Part shown: positions 23,226-35,659 of the stretch, in pieces
How positions within the stretch are numbered: the first letter of the stretch is position 1
Layout: each line of letters starts with the position of its first letter
Source of the DNA: Fasciolopsis buskii
Taxonomy: Eukaryota; Platyhelminthes; Trematoda; Plagiorchiida; Fasciolidae
Assembly (NCBI GenBank): GCA_008360955.1
Contig: LUCM01001554.1
Span: forward strand, 86,716-150,715
Length of the DNA stretch: 64,000 nucleotides
Direction of reading: 5' to 3'
Made by a program: the position numbers and the translations under genes
Notes under the pieces: generated by a model
Seen by the model: only the letters and a program-made list of their open reading frames with translations
What the model was told of the DNA's origin: nothing
Databases searched by the model: none

Positions 23226-23651
23226 TCAGAAAACAGGAAAACCGATCAGATTCAATTGAATGTAAGCCCCTTTAACAACAACCTCTTTGGATGAACAGTT
23301 TCTTTCCCTCGATGAACATTGAACTTGCCAAATGTGAACAAAAAAACTGTAGAACAACCCGACCAACGTATAGATTGTGGCATTTTGTGAGGCCACTACG
23401 AACCAGATGTGACTGGTTAGCACTGACCATTCACGATTGCTATTCATGTTAAATAGACGAGCTAGTTCAACGACCGTATCACCAGCTCGAGAAATACTTA
23501 TAGCTACATCCCCGAGGGCGATGTGCGATGGAGTTTCGTCACAACTTCGCATGGGTCCTGTATGGTTCACCTTCTGGTGCGCCCTCGAGGATTTACGAAA
23601 TATAACTGGTTGAGCATACCTTTGCCGTTCTCTACAGGGTTTTTTCCACAA
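23226..23651 (-). other. Open frame of 141 codons, possible exon
   Basis: The middle of this minus frame reads like structured protein: HTGPMRSCDETPSHIALGDV followed by AISISRAGDTVVELARLFNM. It then becomes hydrophobic (HIWFVVAS, LVGLFYSFFVHIW). I do not recognise a family. A splice donor would be weak (GTCAGT after residue 75) and an acceptor-like CCCTGTAG lies near the start, so it could be a short exon with read-through into intron. It could also be a chance frame. Confidence 0.18.
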
Positions 23652-23659
23652 ACAGCTTT

Positions 23660-25700
23660 ATAACTGTATATCACGTAGTTCCACTCTATTTTGCAGTGGT
23701 TTCCTGAGCGACCAAACAAGATCTACTATCATTACAGGCCGCCAAATTAAGAAAAAATAACTGGGCAATTTTAAGATGGTCGTAATAGTCAAAAAATGCC
23801 TCAAACTGATCCCGCGTGAATTCATGATTGTCCCACAACAGCTCTACAATAATTATGTCACACTTACTCGAGGACGATTAGCATGGTCGCTATTTCTGTT
23901 GGCCAAGTACGAAGATAGTTACCGGATTTTCCGATGTTTAGAGGGCTTTTATCTTAATTTAGTAATTCTGAGGTATAGGCTGACACTGGAGCTACAAGGT
24001 TTTCGCAAGAATACCCCTCCTAGTCAAAAAGACCAAATGTATTTTTATATCGTTTGAGTGGCCAAATTGGAATCTTTTCAAGGATAAAGAAGTTGATCTT
24101 TTGAAGTGATAACTATCGGGGAAATACTCTGTTGAACCTAATGGGCTACTGGTTGAAGAGAAATGAATGGCATTTTTATTAATTTATCATAAAACTATCA
24201 CAACATTTCATAAGAGGTACCAGGGTCGACGGCAGACTGACAATCAAATGAGTGATCAGTGACGGGGGGACTTAGACCTTGGGCATTCACATTCGAACGC
24301 CTTGATGTTGACAGCCGGGAAGCCATCAACATTGCGTCGCCTACAAACTGTGAAGAAAACTTCTTAAGCCTCGCTTTTTGACTATAGAAATGCGAACGCT
24401 ACCTCGTAGTCATCACCGTCGCCCCTCCAAACTGTTTGTTCTCTAGCTTTCGAGAGGATCGTTAATTACTATCGTCCTAACCTGCATGATCGTCATGTCC
24501 AGGTGAAAGCAAATAGCTTGTGCAGAGTATAAATCCACTCATTCCTCCCTTTCGTATTTTCCTTTTATTCTTGTGGTTTGCGTTTCCCTGTTTGTTGCTT
24601 CACTGGCTGTGACAGCTGTCTAAATTTTACATCTCGTTAGCCCCTACTGAGCACTTGTTTCTGTTGGATAGACGTGTGTCTCTATTCGCACTGTTTGAAC
24701 TGCTATGCACCCACTGACCTGGATGTTCTGAATGATGATTGCTTATAATTTCGGTGACTTGCTCACTTACAACATGCGACTGGTTTCACTACCATTAAGC
24801 TGCATGGGCAGTGGTTTGATTAACACCAACGGTATTAATAATAATAAATGTAGGCCGTTTAACTCCGCCACTCCCGTTGTCCAATTAAGACCACTTACTA
24901 TCACCACAGTTTCATGGAAACAAGCTAAAGTTTCATTTAAATGATTCAGAGCAACTGGATACAAGCCATATTTTACTAGGGTTGTTTCTCATGCGGACTC
25001 CTGTTTCAGTTGCACACTCAGATAATCTACCGGCGCGCCCGTGCGAAGAAGGAGGGACACGGCTAGGACTACCAGCAATTGTGTAGCTTTTATCCAATCA
25101 TTATAATATAATCCACCCAACCTCCAGTTAAACTGGAACTAATAAAAACTGACGAAAAATCAACTAAGATTTTGAACGAGGTTGTCATTGAGGAAACTTT
25201 CTAATATGAGGCATGCCTACCATTTCAGTCGAATGAACAGCACCGATTCGGTTCGTGAAGCCAGATATCCTGGCGGAGTCCGAGCTATTTTCTGAAACAT
25301 TCTGCTTATCCAACCAGGCATTGGAACCTTGAACTAAAAACACAACAAAGACAAGTTAAACAGACTCGTCTACTAAGTAAGGCACTTATATACCAGCAAA
25401 TGTCAACAATACTGATCAGATGTTCAAGTCCTTCGGTGCTTACTTGCGCGTTCCTGGAAAACTGACTTATTCACTGAATAACAGCCTGCAGTCCTTGCCA
25501 TCAGAGATAAAAATAGTATCTTTAAGGATGAAGGAAGTTTTGCTGGCCGCAGACAACCAGTAACAAAGCCGTATTGTATCGGGTATCTAAAATTACTTGA
25601 ATAGACTTATGGGAATTCCATCCACTACGTTTAACTATAACGCACATGAAAATATCGTGTTCACAACAAATCTAGAAGACCAACTATAACACAGGAGGAG
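23660..25700. other. Unassigned stretch
   Basis: The plus frame 23776-24057 (93 codons) and smaller ones have no recognisable domain. No repeats stand out. Confidence 0.5.
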
Positions 25701-25744
25701 CGGATGATAAAGCTGCATTCCGAGGCAGAGCTGTATTCCAACTG

Positions 25745-25855
25745 GCGCATCCCCGGGTCGCACGTTGCGCGTTCTTGCCTCGAATCCCAAGGTCCACACT
25801 CGGAGAGGCGTCCAAGGTCCGCAACTATACCCTTGCTAGACTATCAACCAGATGT
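25745..25855 (-). repeat. tRNA-like relic
   Basis: On the minus strand, GATAGTCTAGCAAGGG (25830-25845) is A-box-like and GGGATTCGAGGC (25777-25788) B-box-like, about 40 bases apart. The following GC-rich body contains GGGGATGCGCCAGTTGG, which resembles no other block in the window. A decayed SINE head is the likeliest reading. The plus frame across it (25704-25898) is incidental. Confidence 0.35.
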
Positions 25856-25859
25856 GCTG

Positions 25860-26730
25860 GACCCTCAATCGAAGCATCACAGATCAAAGGGCAAATAAAC
25901 CAACTTGGATGTTTTCTGGTTCCAGTGGATGCCATTCTCTAATCTCGCATTTTCGCATTGCTTGGAAGTTTTTCCTTCAAAGACTGGGTAGGAATCCCCT
26001 AAAATAGATTTCAACTTTAGCCTGGTCAGCGGCGCTCTTTATTGCTTTCTGAATGACCATGGACCTTATCGCACTTGTCCCTCAGCAACTTCACTCGAGC
26101 GCTCCTCATCCATGCATTAACAGAACTTTTGAATACATTAGCCATTGGTCCCATATCAAGCCCTCTGTTACTCCATAAGCGGCTACAATAACTTCCCAGA
26201 TGCCTCCTATTCTGATGCGTAGTAGCACCGACTTTTCGTACCCCACTCATCAGTCAAATCAGAGTCATTCAATTTGCGTACGTCGGGATAGATTGGACAT
26301 GAGGTAAATGATTGAATCTTCCCCAGACGACCGAATTCTTATTTTCACGTACAATTTTATGGTATCTCACGCACTGAAGAAAAACCATCAGGGTGAACCA
26401 CCAAGTTTCTTGATCTTTATGTGCAAGAGCTTCCCGTTTGAGGTTCGCTGATCAGGAAAGTTGCATGATATTCCTCACCGGGGGGAATCGCCGGGTGTCA
26501 TTAAAATAATTATAGAGAAGCGGAAGAGATCCGACTTCTGACAATGTAATGGGTGAAACCCTATCTAGCCTTTTCGCCAGATAGCTTTACTTTCTGAAGA
26601 CAAAACAAGTGAAATTCAAACTCTGATGATACGTAGTAAGAAACGTTAAATTCACTTACCAGTTCGTCTCTTTTATGGCATGCCGGAGGGCTGAACACAA
26701 TAGAAGGAATATATGCCACAACAACTGGTG
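25860..26730. other. Unassigned stretch
   Basis: A minus frame of 74 codons at 26026-26250 is basic and lacks a domain. A hammerhead-like word pair at 26623-26643 was examined and rejected. Confidence 0.45.
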
Positions 26731-26734
26731 CCCA

Positions 26735-27043
26735 CTACCTGGTGGGTTGGGGTGACAACCCCGACTCTGAAATTTGGAGCATAGAACCACAAGTTCCCAC
26801 TGGGTCAGGTGTGGTTACGGCCCGAGCGACAGCGAGTTGACGTTTACCGCTAAGGTACCCTGAAAATCTGGCATTCCAATTTCTACCTTTTATGGGATGA
26901 CAGACAGTTAATCCACATGGTCGCATCCGGCGGTCAACATTGAAGTTAGACGTTTTTACTAGGGTTGACAAGCCCCTACCTTCGGATTCGCACTGTACCG
27001 GCTGGGGTAGTTGGGGCGTGCACTGAGGAAGCCAGTCGGACAA
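26735..27043 (-). pseudogene. Possible 5' end of a LINE endonuclease region
   Basis: The minus frame of 102 codons contains LTVCHPIKGRNWNARFSGYL then SGKRQLAVARAV. In RTE-like and related LINEs the AP-endonuclease begins with a ..TWNVRTL.. motif, followed about 10-15 residues later by a basic, Ala-rich helix, and the layout here is similar. The catalytic Asn would be the N of WNAR. The resemblance ends after this point, and the later motifs (ETW, GDFN) are not found downstream. The sequence is more GC-rich than its flanks. This is a tentative call; an unknown gene fragment is the alternative. Confidence 0.27.
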
Positions 27044-27049
27044 TTACCC

Positions 27050-29400
27050 CGCCAAGGTTATGTTCAGCACCCCTTCCCCGGATGTAATAGGGAGAAATAG
27101 TTCGCTGAACGACCATTAACTTAGAAAAAATGATGTAAAATGTCTAACTATCTGATGGTGAACTATCTGAACTGCGAATGTTTTCTCACACCCATATGAA
27201 CAACTAGTTTTTCTTTAAAATATTTGTTTTCCTTCCCAGTGCTAAATTATTTCGACTAGGTAACATTACTGAAAACGTTCATAATGCAAAGACTGTGATC
27301 ACAAATGGTATAAAAACAGGAATATTTGTTTGTAAGTTCATTTATTTCGTTTGTTGTTTAGTTTATTGATTTCGCACGAGACAGAGGACACTTGACTACA
27401 CTACAATACGTGGTGTGGAAAAACCGATCTAAATCAGGGAATATTTTGTACACAGCGAAATTTCGGACATGGCCAAGTGAACCGCGTGATAACTTAATCG
27501 TCAACAGCACACGAAAACGTCGGTAGTCAGCTGGCATTCAAGTTAGCGCAGGTAATTTTTAACTCTAGATGTCACTTGATGAATTCGGACTTACATAGAG
27601 ACCTGCTATTGTTCAAATACTTCATTCAGTATGCACTGGCCGATTGATTCATTGAGAACCTTTGTTCTACGAAGAAATCAAACATTTTGACTGTACAATA
27701 TTCGCTGCCAGTTGCCACAATTTCATGGAGAAATGACCCGTCTGTCACAAGTGGTCGCGAACAAGGACCAGAAACACGTGACTTCCGACGCACAACAGAA
27801 ATAAAAATGTTTACAGCCCAGTTCACCTGTCGACAGATTTTCTGACTTGGATTTTCTAGGGTTGCCAAATGGTGACATACATCGTAGACCCTAAAGGGGA
27901 TTCTGATTTATGTGCAACAAAGCTACAATTACATATGATAATTAGCAATAGTGTTTATCTGCGATTTCCAATATAAAACAAATATGGAAACAACATTTAC
28001 CGTACTAGAACAGTGGTTTGTCAGACATCAGGGATTTCATTTTGATCCAAATTGGTCCTTATAAAACTTGGCAAATTTACCCATATCTCTGGTTTAATTA
28101 CAATACTCCTACTTTTCCGTCCACGCAATGTGGGTCCTGCTACTTTCTGTAAGCATCCATCGTTCTACCTTCTGTTACGAAAAGATCGCATCCTGGTTTA
28201 TGCTGCGCATTTAGTGTTCCAGTGTTTTTATATTAGTAACTTCGCTTTACCAGCGATCAGCTATCAAATTCGAAAACAGCTGAACATGGGATATCTAATT
28301 TGCTCTCATTTTACTTTTTTGGTTTTGCATTGTCACTATTCAAGTCGTGTTCATGGGAATAGAAATGGGTTTGTCCTCTGCTCGATAATACATGATAAAG
28401 TGCCTATACACCTCGTAAAGCTAAATGACTTTCGGCCAGCTGCCATTGAATATTTCAGTACGTCTAAGCAATAAATCTATAATCACAGGTCACTTGTGCC
28501 AATGCTTTGCACTTGATACTTTAGCAAATATTCGGATGTATTCTCCGAAAAAGGTCACCTAGATTGCTTCCATCATTAACATCCTAAGAGCACTCTTCCG
28601 ACAAGAATTCACAATGCATACATGGACTGTATGAGTGGCATTGTTGCATTCGATATCCCCAATTTTATACTGCCCTAGGTTTAAAAAGAAAAGGTCAATC
28701 CGGATACGATTATTGGACTTCGACCAAGTCACTTCTCGATGTGAAATAACATTCTTACAAAATAACCAACTTTAACTGGTGTATTCATTCTGACCGCCTG
28801 CATTCAAACTCTTTTTTATAAATATACACATTTGAGGTGATGACCGGTGAGCGCGGTAGCCATTCGTGCAGTTCTCCACTTCCAGTCCATTTTCCGAGTT
28901 GTTCTCGCCCTATTAGTATTTGCAATGAAGCGCCGTCCTGCCGGAGCCAACTCAGAAACACGGAAATCAGGGATTCTTGCGAAAGTTGTTAGTAAGTGTC
29001 CTTTAAAATTTTCTGTACATTGGATGACTAACTTGCCTATCACACATATTTGACGAAGAAAGGGTCTAACAGTTTGTGCCCAGAACTTTGATCTAACTCG
29101 TTAGGTATTGATCAAACTTTTGCGTGTTCGAGAAAAGCGTAGGTGACCAGCAAGCTATGTTGTTATGATGATTTTACTGAATTGTTGTTTCTTTTTTGAG
29201 CACATGCATTCCTTTGATCTTAATTTACGCGAACATGCGTCCGACTCCCAGATCAGTTTGTATTGGCATTCCTTCATATTAGAGGTATTTAGTCCTATTC
29301 TGGCTGTCCATTTTCGAATGTCAATCTTGTCCACATAAATTAGAAAATATTTTCGTCTTTCAACAGAGTCTAAAAAGTCTACCTTCCGTCTAGAAATCAA
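27050..29400. other. Unassigned stretch
   Basis: The plus frame 28052-28474 (140 codons) is Phe/Leu/His-rich with no domain. Antisense pairs at 28816-29053 are shadows of each other. No repeat family is visible. Confidence 0.45.
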
Positions 29401-29468
29401 CAACACAGTGATATTGTCACCAACAATTTGGCTGATTCCACTTCGTTTATCTGAACCGCGCGGAAACT

Positions 29469-29931
29469 GTGGAATATTGCAGATGCTTAACACTCGATCG
29501 ACAGATCTTCAACTCGCACGACGCTTTCGGGCCATTTGTTGCGCAGAGGTTCAATGTCTTTTTCAGATTTTTCGTCAGCGCAGGAAGTGATGTTTACAGT
29601 TCTGAGTCTGTGGCTACGGCTTTCGTCTTTTACACTACCCGTTCAGTGGAACTAATTGATCGGAACACTAGTGGCTGGTCTGGAAACCTGTCATACCGCA
29701 TCGCACCGGGCGTTAGACCGCCTAGAACTTTTTGTCAAATTCCGTTTACCGTCCAAGTTCGGACAGAACGGCAAAATTTACTGTTCCAGCCTCAGCATCC
29801 TTTTCCGTCAAGCCTTAACGGCGGGGCGTTTGAGCCGAATGCTTCCTACTACCGCGATTAAGAGCCAAGTGAAAAGCGGCGGGTGTGTTTGGTCAGCCTT
29901 CTTTCTTGCTAAGAAAATTGCGGATCGATAA
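29469..29931 (+). other. CpG-rich patch with two protein-like overlapping frames
   Basis: The plus strand has a 130-codon frame (29469-29861) overlapped by a second from 29656. The second reads RALDRLELFVKFRLPSKF, then GKIYCSSLSILFRQ and GRLSRMLPTTAIKS, which looks more like real protein than most frames here. The DNA is richer in CG dinucleotides than its neighbours. The first frame also reads protein-like before the overlap, so a frameshifted relic or an intron between two exons is possible. No family is recognised and no clear splice pair was seen. Confidence 0.2.
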
Positions 29932-29939
29932 TCACTTCG

Positions 29940-32900
29940 ATGATTTGCCTATACGCACGTGTCCATTGGAGAAGCGCATAAATCTGATCAATTTCATTTT
30001 ACTCGACACTGGTGTAATGAAAATCCTGTTCGATTGATCAGATTTGTTCGAGACAAACTGTGAGCATACTGGTACGATTCAACTCACGTAGACAGGAAGA
30101 GGTTTACTTAATTTGAAGTTTCGAGGAACAACTGTTCTCCTTGTCACTGGTACATGATTCGAAAAGAGTGCCAAGATCAAGTTGATAAACGTCAAGTTTC
30201 TATGCTAAAAGAAATCCCAAAATCTTTGTCCACTATTTTGTTTTCGGTATTATATCCGATTGATAACCATTTGTACGTGTTAGTTTTCAGTGGATCTTAT
30301 CACGCTGTTTCAGTTCTCGGTTTTAATTGAGAACCAGTTATTGATTGTACTGACCCTGTGTCACTCGTATAATCAACGATTCAGGACATAAAACGCAGTT
30401 GCCTGGTTAAGCATTCTTCCGTGTAAGAAATAACGGGAGCGGCAGAATGAACCCGGAGATGGGCGGTTTTTATCTTGATAGAATGTTTGTCAAAAATGGC
30501 AAATGTCATCCGCAATCACTCTGTGATTCTACTTTTCTTGTTCCTCTTCTAATTGTGTATCAATTATTGAAAATCAATGGTGCGTTATTCTAGTAACTTC
30601 GTGTGCTGTGCTCCGCAATGGCCTTTTGCTCTTAACATAAGGCCAAGTCATTTCTATTCGATTCACGTGAAATGATAGAAAAAATAACCGCCACATGGCT
30701 GTTACTAAATACTAATGCAAATTGACACGTTCCATTGTCTCTCTTGCCAGGATTGCTCAGCCGGAAGAAATGCTAGAGTATCTAACATTAGTTACACAGT
30801 TCGCCCGGAAAGGAAAACCATTCTGAAGATTTTGCTAGGCAAAATTTGTCTCATTCACTTACATTGCCTTCGATTTTCCGAGCCTGTCGGATCAAACTGT
30901 GAACTGGCTGGCATGGGAATAACTTGCTTCTCCCCCCTTTTCTATCTGAATGGCTGTCCATATGCGTGAGATGTCAACACCGTGAAAATGAGCACACCAC
31001 CAGGTCGCATCATGCTTGAGTGGATGAGTAAACGAACTTACCTCTTCTCCCATGCGAAGTGATGACACATTGAGGCTAACGGAGGCAGTTAGAATTTGAC
31101 GGATCTGTAAGTCATTGGAAAACGAGTGCTATCACTATCATACACGAGTGTGATCAAGTAAACGGAGCCAATTATTTGGACCAGATGGTTTCCTGTTGTC
31201 TACACGTCTATGTTAGAGTTTGGCCGACGGTGACCGCCCACCGACTCAACGAATCTCCCCCATTTTTCTAGCAAGATAAAACTCTGTGCTGAAACAGGAC
31301 GGGGTCACCTCATCACAAGGTAATGTTGAGGTAAGTCAAATCGAATGGCAGATGGATGACCTCGTCAAAACAAACCTTAGCGAAACGTCATGTGCCTAAA
31401 CGAGAATTCACATGACCACGTGTTTGTGACAGAGAAAGAGGAAAAGAAAGGATAAATGCTAAAAGGATGAAACGTTCACAGAACGCAATAGAGATAGCTG
31501 TTGGGAATCGAAAAAGTCTAATTATATGACAAAATGGGGAAGTTCGATCAGGTAATCTGGTTCAAGTCTGCGGGAATAGAACAAACACAACAAGGACACA
31601 GCTTGACTACTGGCCATTCAATTTAGATATTTTTTAATTTCTTGTTCGGATTAAGTCGACTGTCGCTGAGACATGAGCACTCAAGCCTGGGCCCAGGGAT
31701 AATCTAAAGAGGTATTGGTTAATAGACTAGCCTTATCTGTCATAGAATCTTGGTAGTGAGAGTGAAACAGTTTTCATATCCTAACTACTTTGAAATTTGT
31801 GCTGGTTGCAGCTTGGTTTTTGGCTTCCATGGTGTTCTGACCGCCGAACTTAATGTTTAGATCACAGGCTACATATCACCACTCAAGGCGACATCGTGGG
31901 TGCATGTTCGCAGTTGCTTTTGTTCTTTTTATTTATATGTTCCTAATTAGCCTTTGCCTTGGATCTCCTCGACGACCTTGGACTGGAATCTATCTCTTCT
32001 GGCCAGACCTTTAACTATAACAGATTAACATCCGATTGGAGAAGTTTGACTTAATTGGCTATGTACCTCCGATTCTATTTTGGGTTTACGAGTATTAGGC
32101 GATTGGATTTTATAGATAGATTTCTATAATGAAATCAGAAGTATGATTATGAATGGATATAACATAGCATTCACTTTTCGCATTTGGCTGAACTGTATAT
32201 TCCTAATGCAAGTATGTCCGTAATCCCGTTTGATACGTTTGTTGATCGAATTATTCGAATAGTGCCGGGCTTTCAAATACTCCCTTGTGTGCATCGTAGT
32301 TGCTTGGTCTGAAATTTCAATTTCACTCAGATTGAATTTATGTCCATCATGATCCTCATGGACAGAAGTGAAGGAGAACCTGAGAGGGAATCATATCTTC
32401 TTGCAGCTAATTTATTTTCACATCTCCGAGTGATCATTCCTCCTCCTAGTCTGAACTATGTCACCATTCATGCTTTCGACTTCATAATGCAAAGTTCTTT
32501 TATTTCTTCGGTTTTTAGTTGAACATTTTGTTTAAGAAATAATCTTGCGGTTTCGAATGGTTTGTGAATATTTATTTGTTGGACTTCCGATTACCGAATC
32601 TGCTGATTTTCAAAATAATGATACAATAACATAAGTAAGGCTTAAATAATGATGAAAATTGCCAAATTAATAAGAATAGTTTGCTATATTCCGTTTATTG
32701 GAACTGAAGGCTACAATACGCGCGCTGATGAACGTCCACACGGTGGATCGGTGATCGATCCAAGGCGTGGACATAAACCTGGCAAATTGATTTCTTACAT
32801 CTGGGTTCTTCCGACCAAATGACTCGCCCATACAGACCAACTTTGAACGTGGACTGCATCCCGCACTCAGCAGCTCGTGAGAGAGTGGCTTCGTGTGTAA

Positions 32901-34040
32901 CGAATTGCTGCGGCCTGCCCGCTGATTACAGGAGAAATCACAAGGGGTCCATGATGCAGAAGCAAATGAATATTATTTACGTACACGAGTGACTGCTTAT
33001 TGCGAGACAATAACAAACGTCAAGGCAATAGAACATAGTTGGTTGTGTCATTGTTTGTCGCGCACTTAGTTGACCATCGTTCGCTTCATCCATAGCTTAA
33101 CATTTGAACAAACTGAAATACACTTCTCCGGTGAACTACCTTGAATATGTGTGCAGTGTTGTTCGATATGTCTAAAGTACTGGTTATTCCTGGAAAGCCA
33201 GTTGAACTGAAGAACCTGGCGTTCAGATAGATTCATCGATTCCGGGAAAATGGGAATTTTTAATTTCCCTTTGCTTGACATATTGTTCTGAGTGACTGAA
33301 CCGCAATGAAATTCATGTCACAGTTCTCCTTTGACCCGAAAGATATTCTCAGCTTTCTTCCCCAACTCTCTTACCTCGAGTTTCAAACAATTGGTGTTAA
33401 TTTTTGCTTCCATTGGGACTTATTTGCATAAGTCCAGGAACCAGCTTCCATTTCTACTACTACTGCTACACGATGCGAATGTGTGATATCATTTTATGTA
33501 TGCCGATGTTTGTGTTTGTCATGCCAATTTACGAGCTGCGGACCCGATGACATTGAATGACCTGTACAAGACGACATTATTTATGGACAGACCGTCCGGC
33601 TGACACATGTGAAGCATGCCGATAGACATGATTTTGTAAACGAGAAGAAAAAGAGATTTGTGCTTAACCCTTCTGCTAATCCATGATGTCAGTTTGGTGG
33701 AGAACGGCGCAAACACCCAGATTGCAACTACCACCACCTTCGTTGTTGCTGTTGTTGCCGTAGCAGTTTTTGGTCCACTTGGTACATGGACCATCTTAAA
33801 CTACGTGCATCAGGGATTCATCCTGAGCCTCCGAGATCCGGGGGGCCAATGTTACAGATTGTGCGTTTTAGTCCATAATCCCCCCACCACCACCAATCAG
33901 TGCTTGTGCTGAATTGCGCGCGTGGATGCCTGAGCTAGCATGTTTGCGAAATGCTTGTCAGAACGGCAGACAAGGATTGAATTGCGAAAAATTTAGCAGG
34001 AAAACTTCATCTCATTTTGCGCTAATGCTCCCACGTGTCC
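29940..34040. other. Unassigned stretch
   Basis: Four kilobases with only small frames (the longest is 91 codons, minus 33519-33794, opposite an Ala/Val/Thr-rich frame caused by a GTTGTTGCT-like simple repeat). No gene, RNA or repeat family can be supported. Confidence 0.5.
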
Positions 34041-34047
34041 AGGACGA

Positions 34048-34069
34048 ACACACACACACACACACACAC
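34048..34069. repeat. (CA)n microsatellite
   Basis: An alternating A/C tract running into a CACCAC-like triplet stretch that gives a short histidine run in one frame. Confidence 0.95.
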
Positions 34070-34254
34070 CATCACCACCACCAGTCGACATTTACCGGCT
34101 TAAACTACTTGGAGGTTGTAGCGTTTTGTAACAAGTCTCATCAAATTGAATGCAAAACCGCTTCTATCAAAACTCCCATCTGCTCTCAGCCTCTCAATTT
34201 GTGAGAGGCCAGTGTACGAACTCCTTGGCTCGCATGGCCTGGTAAATTTCGTAA

Positions 34255-34280
34255 CTGTAAAAAGTGTTCACTTTTTACAG
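34255..34280. repeat. Perfect 12-bp inverted repeat (hairpin)
   Basis: CTGTAAAAAGTG is followed after TT by its exact reverse complement, CACTTTTTACAG. It could fold as a hairpin in DNA or RNA. It lies inside a weak 60-codon frame that I regard as chance. No element end is recognisable next to it. Confidence 0.9.
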
Positions 34281-34289
34281 AGTAAACTA

Positions 34290-35500
34290 TTCAATAGCTT
34301 ATTGAGATTTGGCATCAAAATTGACTAGGTTAGAGACAGGGGATCGTCCGTGAGCAACTGGAGTGCTGAGGATTTTTTTGCCTCACCAACTAAACACTAG
34401 CGATAACATGTTGAAAATTTGAAACTTCCCTCATTAATGACAAAGTCTGTCCACGAGGCCAAGGCTTTTGAGGTTCATCCAAAATATTTCATTACACTGA
34501 CTGGAAAAACAGAAAATTCTGTGAACAAAACACACATCAGAAACGGAAGATCATAATGGGTGTTAATACATGAAATTCAGATGAAGTGTCATTTTTGTTT
34601 GATTTTACTGACAGGCTCTAAAGTGACCATTGTCTATTTCTCAACCTCGTGCGATCGCAGACAATCTAATGCCCCTATTTCACATCGTTTGGACCTACGT
34701 CTGCAAGTCAGAAATCTCGCACTGGTGGAATTTTGGGAATCAAACAAACCAAGTTATAGAACAGAAAGAGCAAAACGAATTGTTAGTAGGAGGAAGCACA
34801 ATTATGCTCACCATTGGACTACTGTGTGAGTAGCTATCATACATTTTGCCTGATATTCTCATCTGTCCAATCATGGATAACTAATCCTAGAAGCCTGAAA
34901 ATCTGTGTCCGTAGTGAAAGTCGGAGGTGGAGTATGGCAATTTCAACAAGCTACTGGGTTTTGACACTACATATTCCCAAATTTGATTTGGCCAAATTCA
35001 CACTGAAGCTCTATTGTAAGCTCTGGAAATGGCATACAAATAATTTTTTGTGTAAAAGTTTTGAAGTTTTTCAGGAGAAAATATTGGGGCCAAGTGCATG
35101 AGGCACCAACTGGCGAAATGATCGACCGAAGTGATCTGCAGTCGAACTAGGCTACATCTACACTACTTAACCAGGCATGGAAAATAATTCGACATGTCAT
35201 GATTTCATAACCGTAGGAAAACTGAAGAACGTAACTGTCATGCTTTAGGATATGAAAAAAACATGTAATGAAATGGAAAGTTTGCCTCTGCATTTGTGTG
35301 ACCACCCTACTAAGTTCAAAATCATATGTGAATAAAAAGGCTACGACATTTGGCTGCCAACTCCGAAATCGTGTGAAATTCATGCCACGCACTGGTGACC
35401 GATACACAATTATTCGGAAAGCTCAGCTGATTGATAATAAAAAACGAATTGTATGGAATTAGACTTGTACTCATTTGTTATACACTATGGAAGCTGAATA
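34290..35500. other. Unassigned stretch
   Basis: Frames of 64-95 codons on both strands, none with a domain. AT-rich, with no repeat family recognised. Confidence 0.5.
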
Positions 35501-35509
35501 CTCCACAAA

Positions 35510-35655
35510 ATCAGCCATGTGCATGATGTGCCGCTGCTTCATTTTACTTGTCTGAAATCATTAGCAATGCTTATTCAGCGCTTTCGAACTGGGACGAGAA
35601 CCCGAGACGGATGATGATTAATCAAACGCTTTAACCGTCAAGCTATTAGGACTAG
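35510..35655 (-). repeat. tRNA-derived SINE copy B of the hammerhead-like family
   Basis: The same order of blocks as copy A at 3.9-4.1 kb, on the same strand. There is an A-box-like TAGCTTGACGGTTAAAGCG, a B-box-like CTCGGGTTCTCGTCCC (35591-35606), CCAGTTCG, then CTAATGA (35558-35564), a spacer containing ACAAG, and GAAGCAGC (ending at about 35533). Against the hammerhead core CTGANGA..GAAA, both words carry a substitution, so this copy could not cleave. Its value is as the second family member that fixes the boundaries: both copies continue past the core into a shared CAGC.G.ACA.T block. Start and end are approximate. Confidence 0.55.
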
Positions 35656-35659
35656 CTAC

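Noticed and set aside
26607..26657. Hammerhead-like words CTGATGA (26623-26629) and GAAA (26640-26643) with a 3-bp helix between
   Set aside because: The flanks (AAGTGAA and TTCACTT) pair with each other across the core instead of forming separate stems I and III, and there is an extra base before GAAA. It is more simply an imperfect hairpin.
32727..32760. CTGATGA followed by a TCCAC/GTGGA hairpin
   Set aside because: No GAAA follows the hairpin, so the hammerhead core is incomplete.
33658..33912. Ala/Val/Thr-rich frame that looks like a membrane segment
   Set aside because: It is produced by a GTTGTTGCT-like simple repeat and has an equally long antisense frame.
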